The notes beneath the pieces were generated by a model. It saw only the letters and a program-made list of their open reading frames with translations. It was not told the DNA's origin and ran no database searches. A program made the position numbers and the translations under genes. DNA of 14,987 nucleotides, taken from assembly GCA_012719195.1 (NCBI GenBank), contig JAAYAV010000422.1, forward strand, positions 1 to 14,987, read 5' to 3'. This DNA is from Anaerolineae bacterium. Lineage in GTDB: Bacteria > Chloroflexota > Anaerolineae > DRVO01. Shown one piece after another: positions 1-6,203 of the stretch (positions within the stretch are counted from its first letter, which is position 1; every line of letters begins with the position of its first letter).

Positions 1-273
1 GTCAACGCTACCAGGAACCACGCCGACATCTACCTGGGAGCCAGCCCACGCGGCTCCCTGGCCCTCCATCGCGGTGGTCAGGCCAAATCGGCGCTCGAGG
101 GCCGGGACTACGTGATCCCGGACGACATCAAAGCCCTCGCACAGCCGATGCTGGCCCACCGCCTCATCGTGAGCCCCTCGGCCCGCATCAAGAACGTGGA
201 TGCGTCGGCCGTCATCGCCGAACTGCTCGACACTGTCCCCGTCCCCGGGGCCCGTCTGCGCGCCGGTCGTTGA
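1..273 (+). CDS. MoxR-type AAA+ ATPase, C-terminal end (partial)
   Basis: Only the last 90 codons are present; the 5' end lies outside the window. The open frame starts at base 1 and ends with TGA at 271-273. What is left is the C-terminal lid domain of a MoxR-family AAA+ ATPase. It carries the family's LGASPRGSL segment, whose Arg is the sensor-2 type residue, then GRDYVIPDDIKALA and a conserved LAHRL. Walker A and B motifs would lie upstream and are not visible. MoxR ATPases are cytoplasmic chaperone-like enzymes that usually work with DUF58 and von Willebrand A-domain partners to mature or insert metals into other proteins. The DUF58 gene at 2034-3350 is the probable partner, separated here by a radical SAM gene. 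Family assignment is secure from the lid motif; the client is unknown. Confidence 0.9.
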   Translation, partial: VNATRNHADIYLGASPRGSLALHRGGQAKSALEGRDYVIPDDIKALAQPMLAHRLIVSPSARIKNVDASAVIAELLDTVPVPGARLRAGR

Positions 274-307
274 CCGGACCTAACTCACTCATCGAGATAG
301 CTTCCCC

Positions 308-2047
308 ATGAGACAGCCCGATCTTGTCCTGCTGCACGCCCCGAGCGTGTTCGATTTCCGTCGCGAGTCCATCCTTTACGGCCCTATCAGCGACGTGGTG
401 CCCTCCATGCCCATCTTTGAGATGTACCCGGTGGGCTTCACCAGCATGGCGTCCTACCTGGAGAAGAACAACTACCAGGTACGCATCATCAACCTGGCAC
501 ACCGTATGCTGCAGAGCGATCGCTATGACCCAGCGGCCACCATCGCTAAGTTGCGGCCGCGCGCCTTTGGCATCGACCTGCATTGGCTGCCGCACGCTCA
601 AGGCGCTCTCGCCGTCGCCCAGCTCTGCAAGAAGCTGCATCCCGACATTCCCGTTCTGCTGGGTGGCTTCTCCTCCACTTACTACCACGAGGAACTGATC
701 GAGCGTCCGGAGGTCGACCTGGTGCTGCGGGGCGACTCCACCGAGGATCCGCTTCTGCAACTCATGCGCGCCCTGGAGAAGGGGCTGCCGCTCCACGACA
801 TCCCCAACCTCACCTGGAAGGATGACGCGGGGGCACACGTCAACCCGCTCTCCTACGTACCCAAGGACCTCGGTGCTTTCGCCATCGACTACGGCTACGT
901 GATGCACTCCGTCGTCCGCTACCGCGACCTGATGGGCGTCATACCGTTCCTCGGCTGGATGGACTACCCCATCACCACGGCGCTCACCTGCAAGGGATGC
1001 CTGAACACCTGCAACACCTGCGGTGGGTCGGCCTTCACCAGTCGCCGCTTCTACGGCCGCGAGCGCGCCGCCTTCCGCGATCCGAAGGACTTGGCGCGAG
1101 ACGTCCACCGCATCGCCGAGTTCAGCCACGGGCCGGTCTTCATCCTCGGTGACCTGCGCCAGGCGGGCGACGAGTATGCCGACGCCTTCTTCCAGGCCCT
1201 AGGCAAGGCACAGTCTCGACTGATGGTCGAGCTGTTCGAGCCGGCGCCCCGCTCCTTCTACGAGAAGCTGGCCCGCGTCGCCCCCGATTTCACCGTGGAG
1301 ATCTCCATGGAGTCCCACGATGACAACGTCCGGCGTGCCTTTGGTCGCCACTACACCGCCGAGGCGGCCGAAGCCTCCATCGCCGATGCCCTCGACTTAG
1401 GCTGCGCCCGCTTCGACGTATTCTTCATGATCGGGCTACCGGAACAGACCTTCGAGTCTGTCTTGGGCACAGTGGACTACTGCGAGCATCTCCTGGAGCG
1501 CTTCTCCCGGGGCGGCACACCGCGGGTGCTCCCCTTCCTCTCGCCCCTAGCTCCCTTCCTGGACCCGGGCAGTCCCGCGTTCGAGGACCCGGAGCGCTAC
1601 GGTTACCGGCTCTTCCACCGCACCGTGGAGGAGCACCGCCAGGCCCTGCTCAGCCCGTCCTGGAAGTACGTCCTCAACTACGAGACGCGCTGGATGTCGC
1701 GTGATGAGATCGTCGAGAGCACCTACGAGGCGGGGTTGCGGCTGAACCGCGTCAAGCAGCGCTACGGACTCCTCGACGCGCCCACGGCTGATGCCGTCGA
1801 AGAGCGCATACTGCGGGCGCGCCGCCTGATGCAGCAGATCGACGACGTGATGTCCATCCCCGACGAGAGGCGCCGGCAGCTGCTCCTGGCTGCGCTCAAG
1901 CCGCAGGTAGACACGGCCAACGTCTCCACCGTCTGCGATAAGCGCGAACTCAATCTCCCGATGGGCCTGCTGAAGATCCATTGGCCGGGAGCGGTCCGTA
2001 CCGTGCTCTCCCGTATGTCAGCGGAGATCAGGCGTGCCGTCACGTGA
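308..2047 (+). CDS. B12-binding domain / radical SAM protein (Ta0216-type)
   Basis: A 579-residue protein. The N-terminal part (about residues 1-180) looks like a cobalamin-binding Rossmann domain, with VLLGGFSSTYYHEEL followed by VDLVLRGD. The radical SAM domain begins near residue 220. Its cluster motif is C231-x3-C235-x2-C238, preceded by an extra C228, so the stretch reads CxxCxxxCxxC. Later strands include ELFEPAPRSF, VEISMESHDDNVRRAFGR and FDVFFMIGLPEQT, all typical of the B12-radical SAM fold. The start SDVVPSMPIFEMYPVGF pattern fits the family I know as TIGR04190 (Ta0216 type), whose reaction is undefined. Related B12-radical SAM enzymes often methylate unactivated carbon, but that is inference. 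ATG at 308 is 34 nt after moxR and has only a weak GAGATAG upstream. The 3' end overlaps the DUF58 gene by 14 nt, so the two are probably translationally coupled. Confidence 0.88.
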   Translation: MRQPDLVLLHAPSVFDFRRESILYGPISDVVPSMPIFEMYPVGFTSMASYLEKNNYQVRIINLAHRMLQSDRYDPAATIAKLRPRAFGIDLHWLPHAQGALAVAQLCKKLHPDIPVLLGGFSSTYYHEELIERPEVDLVLRGDSTEDPLLQLMRALEKGLPLHDIPNLTWKDDAGAHVNPLSYVPKDLGAFAIDYGYVMHSVVRYRDLMGVIPFLGWMDYPITTALTCKGCLNTCNTCGGSAFTSRRFYGRERAAFRDPKDLARDVHRIAEFSHGPVFILGDLRQAGDEYADAFFQALGKAQSRLMVELFEPAPRSFYEKLARVAPDFTVEISMESHDDNVRRAFGRHYTAEAAEASIADALDLGCARFDVFFMIGLPEQTFESVLGTVDYCEHLLERFSRGGTPRVLPFLSPLAPFLDPGSPAFEDPERYGYRLFHRTVEEHRQALLSPSWKYVLNYETRWMSRDEIVESTYEAGLRLNRVKQRYGLLDAPTADAVEERILRARRLMQQIDDVMSIPDERRRQLLLAALKPQVDTANVSTVCDKRELNLPMGLLKIHWPGAVRTVLSRMSAEIRRAVT

Positions 2048-3350
2048 CCGGTTGCTGGAGCTGCGGAACGCGCTGCCCTTCCTGATCTGGGCGGCGGCCC
2101 TCGCGGTCGCCCTCAACTCCGGCTGGGTGGTTGCCTACCGGCTCCTGTACCTGTTCACCTTGCTCATAGTCCTGGGGCTCTTCTGGAGTGGCGGAGCCGT
2201 CTGGTCTCTGAGCATCCGGCGCGAGCCTCTATCGGGCGCAGCCCACGTCGGGGAGCACATAGTTGAGCGGGTGCGCATCCGAAACCGCTCCCTGCTGCCC
2301 CAGCTCTGGGTGGTGATCGACGACGAGTCGGAGTTGCCCCTGCACCGCCTGCGCCGGGTGCTCAGCTACCTCCCACCGCGCGCAGTGCGAGAGTTCCTGG
2401 TACGCACCCCCTGTCTGCGTCGGGGACGCTTCCACCTCGGGCCCTCTGTTCTCACCGGGGGCGACCCTTTCGGCATCTTCCGCACCCGTCGTCGACTCGC
2501 TCACGGTGCCAACGTCGTCGTCTACCCGCGCCTCTTCCCGGTACCGGCCCTGGAGCAGTTGGCCGGCGTCCTTGCCGGCGACGGCCGACGCCACCAGCGC
2601 TCGCCCGACCCCACCACCGACGTGGCCACCGTGCGCGACTACCACACCGGCGACGAGTTCGCCCGCATACACTGGCCCTCCACCGCTCGCCTCGGGCGGC
2701 TCATCTCCAAGGAGTTCGAGGAGAGTCCCGGCGGGGACATCTGGATCGTGATCGACCTTCATGGCCCGGCGCAGGCCGGTTCGCTACTGCCCCTGCAGGG
2801 AGAGCATGCCGTAGTCGATCCGGCCCGCTGGCCCGAGCTGGAACCGTCCACCGAAGAGTACGCTGTCAGCCTGGCAGCCTCGGTGGCGAGCCACTTCCTC
2901 CGGGCCGACCGCGCCGTGGGCCTAGTCGGGCATGCGCGGCACCGCCTGCTGGTGCAGCCCGACCGGGGCGGCCGCCAACTGAGCCGCATCCTCGACGTCC
3001 TCGCCGTCATCTCCGCCGACGGGCATGTGCCGCTTGATCGGGTGCTCGAACGCGAGGCGCCCCTGTTCCGCCGTTACGACACGGTCCTAGTCGTCACCCC
3101 GTCCGACCGCTCCGAATGGGTAGCCGCCGCGCATGCCCTGGCCCTCCACGGCATCCGGATCGTGCCCCTGGTGATCGACCGCTCCACCTTCACGGGTGAC
3201 AGCCCCCGCGAGGACATCCGGTCGCTCCTAGCATCGCATCGTATCCCCTTCTGCGTGCTGGAGGAGGGGCAGCGTCCCGACGAGGCCACCTGCGTCGCCC
3301 CCAACCTGCCCAGCGGAGCGCGGCCCGCGGCGGTGACCGCTCGGCCTTGA
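2034..3350 (+). CDS. DUF58 domain membrane protein
   Basis: 438 residues from a GTG start. GGAG at 2023-2026 lies 7 nt upstream, and the start sits inside the end of the radical SAM gene. Two hydrophobic segments near the N-terminus (about residues 13-32 and 35-51) anchor it in the membrane. The DUF58 signature is at residues 200-231: VRDYHTGDEFARIHWPSTAR followed by LGRLISKEFEE. The C-terminal half resembles the von Willebrand A-like fold (IWIVIDLHG, then VLVVTPSDRSEW). DUF58 proteins are normally encoded next to MoxR ATPases and are thought to act with them at the membrane. The moxR fragment upstream supports that partnership. Family recognition is strong; substrate and process are not known. 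No transglutaminase-like gene follows, although it is a common third member of such clusters. Confidence 0.92.
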   Translation: MPSRDRLLELRNALPFLIWAAALAVALNSGWVVAYRLLYLFTLLIVLGLFWSGGAVWSLSIRREPLSGAAHVGEHIVERVRIRNRSLLPQLWVVIDDESELPLHRLRRVLSYLPPRAVREFLVRTPCLRRGRFHLGPSVLTGGDPFGIFRTRRRLAHGANVVVYPRLFPVPALEQLAGVLAGDGRRHQRSPDPTTDVATVRDYHTGDEFARIHWPSTARLGRLISKEFEESPGGDIWIVIDLHGPAQAGSLLPLQGEHAVVDPARWPELEPSTEEYAVSLAASVASHFLRADRAVGLVGHARHRLLVQPDRGGRQLSRILDVLAVISADGHVPLDRVLEREAPLFRRYDTVLVVTPSDRSEWVAAAHALALHGIRIVPLVIDRSTFTGDSPREDIRSLLASHRIPFCVLEEGQRPDEATCVAPNLPSGARPAAVTARP

Positions 3351-3416
3351 CCGGGGGCCCCGCCCCTGCCACCATCCACGTGTCCGCTCATCGATCCGGC
3401 GGCAGTGGAGGTCACG

Positions 3417-4328
3417 ATGGCCCGGTACGTCACCGTCAGTAGTGTCTCGCACCATCCCGAGGTCCCGTATGAGGACATGGCCGGACGGCTGGAGCGCGCC
3501 GAAGCCCTCTCCACCCGCGCCGCTCGCATGGGGGCCGACATCGTCGCTTTCCCCGAGGTCTACCCGCACCTTGGCCTCCCCTCAGAACGATGGCCGGAGA
3601 TCGCCGAGACCGTCCCTGGCCCTACGACATCGCACATGGCGGCAGTGGCACGGCGCAACCGGACCTACATCATCTGGCCGTTGGTGGAGAGGCGCGAGGA
3701 CCGGTTGTACAACGCCGCCGTGCTCCTGGACCGACAGGGACAGGTGGCGGGCATCTACCACAAGATGTTCCCTACCATCGGCGAGATCGACAGCGGAGTC
3801 GTGCCCGGTACCGAGATCCCGGTGTTCGACACCGACTTCGGCCGCATCGGAATCGCGATCTGCTTCGACCTCAACTTCCGCCCGATCATCGAGGGCCTGT
3901 CGCGCAACGGCGCCGAGGTAATCTTCTTCAGCTCCATGTACCGCGGTGGGCTCCAACTGCGAGCCTGGGCACTGGAACTGGGGCGCTACTTCGTGTCGTC
4001 CATCACCGGCGAGCTGGGCCAGATCATCGACATGAGCGGCGTCGTGCTCGCCGAGGCCACTTACGAGGCGGTGTGCGTTGCCCGCCTCAACCTAGACCGG
4101 CGCCTGCTGCACATGGATTACAACTGGAACAAGATGGACGCTATGCTGGAGAAGTACGGTTCCGGGGTAAGTTTCCGGTACTTCACGCGCGAAGCCGTCT
4201 ACACCGTGGCTTCTGAGAGAGACGACCTGTCGGTCGACGACCTCGTGCGCGAGTTCGAGCTGGAGGAGAGGGAGGACTACTACCTGCGCGCCTACTGCGC
4301 CCGCAATACGGCGCTGGGCATCGGCTAG
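3417..4328 (+). CDS. carbon-nitrogen hydrolase (nitrilase superfamily)
   Basis: 303 residues. The catalytic triad of the nitrilase/amidase superfamily is complete: Glu47 in AFPEVYPH, Lys116 in YHKMFPT and Cys149 in GIAICFDLNF. Enzymes of this fold hydrolyse C-N bonds in amides, carbamoyl compounds or nitriles through a cysteine thioester, in the cytoplasm; the substrate here cannot be read from sequence. ATG at 3417 is preferred over an in-frame GTG at 3405 because GGAGGT at 3407-3412 overlaps that GTG and is well placed for the ATG. The last 50 or so residues form an acidic tail (DDLSVDDLVREFELEERED) beyond the usual core. A 66-nt gap separates it from the DUF58 gene, so it may or may not share a transcript. 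It converges with the regulator at 4336 with only 7 nt between stops. Confidence 0.92.
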   Translation: MARYVTVSSVSHHPEVPYEDMAGRLERAEALSTRAARMGADIVAFPEVYPHLGLPSERWPEIAETVPGPTTSHMAAVARRNRTYIIWPLVERREDRLYNAAVLLDRQGQVAGIYHKMFPTIGEIDSGVVPGTEIPVFDTDFGRIGIAICFDLNFRPIIEGLSRNGAEVIFFSSMYRGGLQLRAWALELGRYFVSSITGELGQIIDMSGVVLAEATYEAVCVARLNLDRRLLHMDYNWNKMDAMLEKYGSGVSFRYFTREAVYTVASERDDLSVDDLVREFELEEREDYYLRAYCARNTALGIG

Positions 4329-4335
4329 GCGCCAG

Positions 4336-5331
4336 CTAGCAGCTACAGCGCACCTTCCCGCACTCGGTCAGGTCGTAGCCACCCAGAGCGGTCGCGTCGG
4401 CCACGAAGGCGTGGTCGTGGAGCATGCGCGACACCATCTGCCACTCGGGCCTCACCCAGACGCAGTGCTTGAGCACAAGCTCGAACCTCTCGTGCAGGAG
4501 GGGCACGTAACCGAGCCCCTCCGCCTGGGCAGCCGCCCGCAGCCCCACTCCGGCATCGGCTTGCCCCGCGGCTACGCGGTCGGCTACTTCGGTGTGGGTG
4601 CTTACCGTCTCCGTGTACCCACTGATGCCGGCCGCGGGTATGCTCGCCTCTCGCAGAGCCCGGTCCACCCAAAGCCGTGTCCCCGAACCCCGGGGGCGGT
4701 TCACGAAGTGCGCCCCCCTCTCGGCAACATCGGCGAGCGTCCGGAGTCCCAGCGGATTATCCGGCGCCACGATCAGCCCCTGCTCCCGCCGGGCCAGAGT
4801 CACCAGGACCATACTCTCGCCGGGGAACAGCCGGCTAACATAGGGCAGGTTGTAGTCGCCCGTCTCCGCGTCCAGGAGGTGACAGCCGGCGCACTGGCCT
4901 ACCCCCTGCCGTAGCGCGATCAGTCCGTCCAGGCTGCCCAACGGGACAACCCACATGCCGCCCGTTCCCATCTCCCGGTACCGGCGGGCCAGCAACTCGA
5001 GCGCCAGGTCGTGGCTACCCGTCACGAGCAGCGCCCCGTCCTCGACCAGACCGGGCGTGACCACCCGGCTGACCGTGAAGGCTTGCGCGGTGGCGCGGTA
5101 GTACTTCTCGGTGAAGCCGGGGATCTCGCGGGTACCCGAGAGTTCCACCAGCCCCGCCTCCTCCAACTGCTTGAGGTGATGCCGTACCCAGGCCGGATGC
5201 TTGCCCATGGCATGCCCGAGCCGTGAGAGAGTGGCCGGCCCGGCCATGAGGCGCTGCAGTATCGCCAGTCGCCTCTCGTCGGCCAGAACCCGAATCTCCT
5301 GCAGGTCCTCGACCTGGCGCAGATGATCCAT
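4336..5331 (-). CDS. winged-helix regulator with PBP-like (molybdate-type) effector domain
   Basis: 331 residues. Residues about 10-75 form an ArsR-like winged helix (ERRLAILQRLMAGPATLSRL, recognition part WVRHHLKQLEEAGLVEL). Residues about 100-310 match the PBP-like domain (PF12727 type): GSHDLALELLARRY, GSLDGLIALRQG, HLLDAETGDYN, REQGLIVAPDNP, NRPRGSGTRLWVD and ADAGVGLRAAA. That domain resembles molybdate-binding periplasmic proteins and recurs beside or fused to Moco genes; there is no signal peptide, so it acts in the cytoplasm. A GGGAGGA site (minus strand, 5341-5347) favours the start at 5331 over an in-frame ATG at 5361. It is divergent from the moa operon, so a role in sensing molybdate, tungstate or a Moco intermediate is a reasonable inference. 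Cys147 and Cys150 form a CxxC, and the C-terminus ends CGKVRCSC, which may bind metal or respond to redox. Confidence 0.85.
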   Translation of the reverse strand: MDHLRQVEDLQEIRVLADERRLAILQRLMAGPATLSRLGHAMGKHPAWVRHHLKQLEEAGLVELSGTREIPGFTEKYYRATAQAFTVSRVVTPGLVEDGALLVTGSHDLALELLARRYREMGTGGMWVVPLGSLDGLIALRQGVGQCAGCHLLDAETGDYNLPYVSRLFPGESMVLVTLARREQGLIVAPDNPLGLRTLADVAERGAHFVNRPRGSGTRLWVDRALREASIPAAGISGYTETVSTHTEVADRVAAGQADAGVGLRAAAQAEGLGYVPLLHERFELVLKHCVWVRPEWQMVSRMLHDHAFVADATALGGYDLTECGKVRCSC

Positions 5332-5369
5332 ACCGTCTTCTCCTCCCAGCCCTCGATGCACGCCCCTGT

Positions 5370-5399
5370 ACTCTAGGTCTGCTCTGCTGAGCCCCGCAA
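5370..5399 (-). promoter_or_regulatory. possible promoter of the divergent regulator
   Basis: Read on the minus strand, TTGCGG (5394-5399) and TAGAGT (5370-5375) are separated by 18 nt and lie about 40 nt upstream of the regulator's ATG. Matches to the sigma70 consensus are 3/6 and 4/6, so this is weak support and rests mainly on position. Confidence 0.28.
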
Positions 5400-5429
5400 C
5401 TAGCGTCTTCCCGTCCGGTGGGAGACCGC

Positions 5430-5458
5430 TTGCCGCTGCGGCCCGCGGATGCGATACT
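5430..5458 (+). promoter_or_regulatory. candidate sigma70-type promoter of the moa operon
   Basis: TTGCCG (5430-5435) and GATACT (5453-5458) are spaced by exactly 17 nt, each matching 4 of 6 consensus bases. Transcription would start near 5465, giving a leader of about 235 nt that includes all of the structured RNA before moaB. It lies in the gap shared with the divergent regulator, which could bind here. Confidence 0.4.
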
Positions 5459-5470
5459 GCTTTGGTGCGA

Positions 5471-5501
5471 CCTCGTGAGGGCCGGCGTGGCCCTCGTGAG
5501 G
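5471..5501 (+). promoter_or_regulatory. strong 13-bp hairpin at the 5' end of the moa leader
   Basis: CCTCGTGAGGGCC (5471-5483) pairs with GGCCCTCGTGAGG (5489-5501) over 13 bp with two G-U wobbles and a 5-nt loop GGCGT. It ends 4 nt before the P1 helix of the candidate aptamer and would sit within a few nucleotides of the predicted 5' end of the transcript. It could stabilise the RNA or act as a DNA operator for the divergent regulator. No U-run follows it, so it is not an intrinsic terminator. Confidence 0.55.
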
Positions 5502-5505
5502 AGCA

Positions 5506-5626
5506 GTTCTCCGAATCGGCGACCCTACCGGCTGAGTCCCAGGGGTCGGCGGTCAGCGCCCGCCCTCGCAGGCGGCCAAGGGTGCGGGTGGAAACGCCCT
5601 CGCCTCCCGCATTTGGAAAGGAGAAC
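5506..5626 (+). ncRNA. candidate molybdenum cofactor (Moco) riboswitch aptamer
   Basis: The closing helix P1 is a perfect 7 bp: GTTCTCC (5506-5512) with GGAGAAC (5620-5626). Inside it are three further stems: CGACCC/GGGTCG (5520-5525 with 5543-5548), CCGCC/GGCGG (5560-5564 with 5571-5575), and a hairpin 5581-5604 capped by a GAAA tetraloop. Primary sequence resembles what I recall of the Moco RNA motif: CTCCGAATC at the 5' side, and on the 3' side GGAAACGCC, GCCTCCC, then GGAAAGGAG. Position directly upstream of a moaB-moeA-moaA-moaC operon is where such RNAs occur. In known examples the RNA binds Moco (or the tungsten form) and turns genes off. The assignment is from memory of the motif plus hand folding; a covariance-model search was not possible here. 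Confidence 0.72.
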
Positions 5627-5644
5627 GCCAGGGCGTGCGCATAC

Positions 5645-5669
5645 GCCGGCGTTCCTCCTGGACGCCGGC
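5645..5669 (+). promoter_or_regulatory. expression-platform hairpin with anti-RBS loop
   Basis: GCCGGCGT (5645-5652) pairs perfectly with ACGCCGGC (5662-5669) around a 9-nt loop, and is followed by CTTTATGTT, a poor U-tract. The loop and its edge contain CTCCTGG (5655-5661), the exact reverse complement of CCAGGAG (5686-5692), which is part of the moaB ribosome binding site. The 5' arm includes GGCGTTC (5648-5654), exactly complementary to GAACGCC (5623-5629), which overlaps the 3' strand of P1. P1 formation would therefore free this hairpin, and loss of P1 would allow the alternative pairing. Confidence 0.55.
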
Positions 5670-5699
5670 TTTATGTTCAGTAAGCCCAGGAGAGGAATC

Positions 5700-6203
5700 G
5701 TGCTCGTTAGGGCGGCAGTGGTGACGGTGAGCGACCGGTGCTTCGCCGGTGAACGGGAGGACCGCAGCGGTCCCCTACTGGCGGACCTCCTCCGCGGTCA
5801 GGGCGTAGAACTGGTCGCGGCCGAGCTGGTGCCGGACGAAGAGGACCGGATCGAGGCCGTCCTCGCGTCCCTCTGCGCCCGCGGAGATGTCGACGTAATC
5901 GTCACCACCGGCGGCACCGGCTTGGCCCCACGCGACCGGACACCGGAGGCAACTCGCCGGATCATCGACCGCGAAGCTCCCGGGCTGGCGGAGATGCTCC
6001 GCTGGCAGGGCCACGAGCGCACTCCGCGCGCCGTGCTTTCGCGCGGGATCGCGGGACTCCGCGGTCGCTGCCTTATCATCAACCTCGCCGGCAGCACGGG
6101 CGCTGTCCGAGATGGGGTAGAGATCCTCGCTCCCGTGCTCGGCCATGCGGTTCAGATGGCACGGGGTGAGAACTTGGACCATGGCTCGAGCCGTAATGAC
6201 TGA
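5700..6203 (+). CDS. moaB: MoaB/Mog-family molybdopterin adenylyltransferase-like protein
   Basis: 167 residues from GTG at 5700. AGGAGAGG at 5688-5695 is the ribosome binding site, and the family fold begins directly after it (RAAVVTVSDRC). The frame is open further upstream, but that stretch is the structured leader RNA. The MoCF fold is shown by TTGGTGLAPRDRTPEAT (residues 69-85) with Asp79, followed by REAPGLAEMLR. Mog-type members adenylylate molybdopterin in the cytoplasm before metal insertion by MoeA; bacterial MoaB proteins may or may not keep that activity. The usual LPGSP segment near the C-terminus reads LAGST here, losing both prolines. It is the first gene of the operon, with its stop about 20 nt inside the moeA coding region. 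It should be the gene most directly controlled by the leader RNA. Confidence 0.88.
   Translation: MLVRAAVVTVSDRCFAGEREDRSGPLLADLLRGQGVELVAAELVPDEEDRIEAVLASLCARGDVDVIVTTGGTGLAPRDRTPEATRRIIDREAPGLAEMLRWQGHERTPRAVLSRGIAGLRGRCLIINLAGSTGAVRDGVEILAPVLGHAVQMARGENLDHGSSRND

Noticed and set aside
212..1129. 305-codon minus-strand open frame opposite the radical SAM gene
   Set aside because: The opposite strand encodes clear B12-binding and radical SAM motifs; this frame shows no recognisable domain.
4321..4360. Terminator between the convergent nitrilase and regulator genes
   Set aside because: Only the short palindrome GGCGCC and loosely matched GCGC ends are visible, with no U-run on either strand.
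5645..5678. Classical intrinsic terminator before moaB
   Set aside because: The hairpin is strong but is followed only by CTTTATGTT. Termination is possible, yet the anti-RBS loop makes translational control the better reading.
5418..5699. N-terminal extension of moaB: the frame is open back to 5418
   Set aside because: The extension has no MoaB-like sequence, crosses the structured leader RNA, and the GTG at 5700 has its own AGGAGAGG site directly before the family's conserved start.
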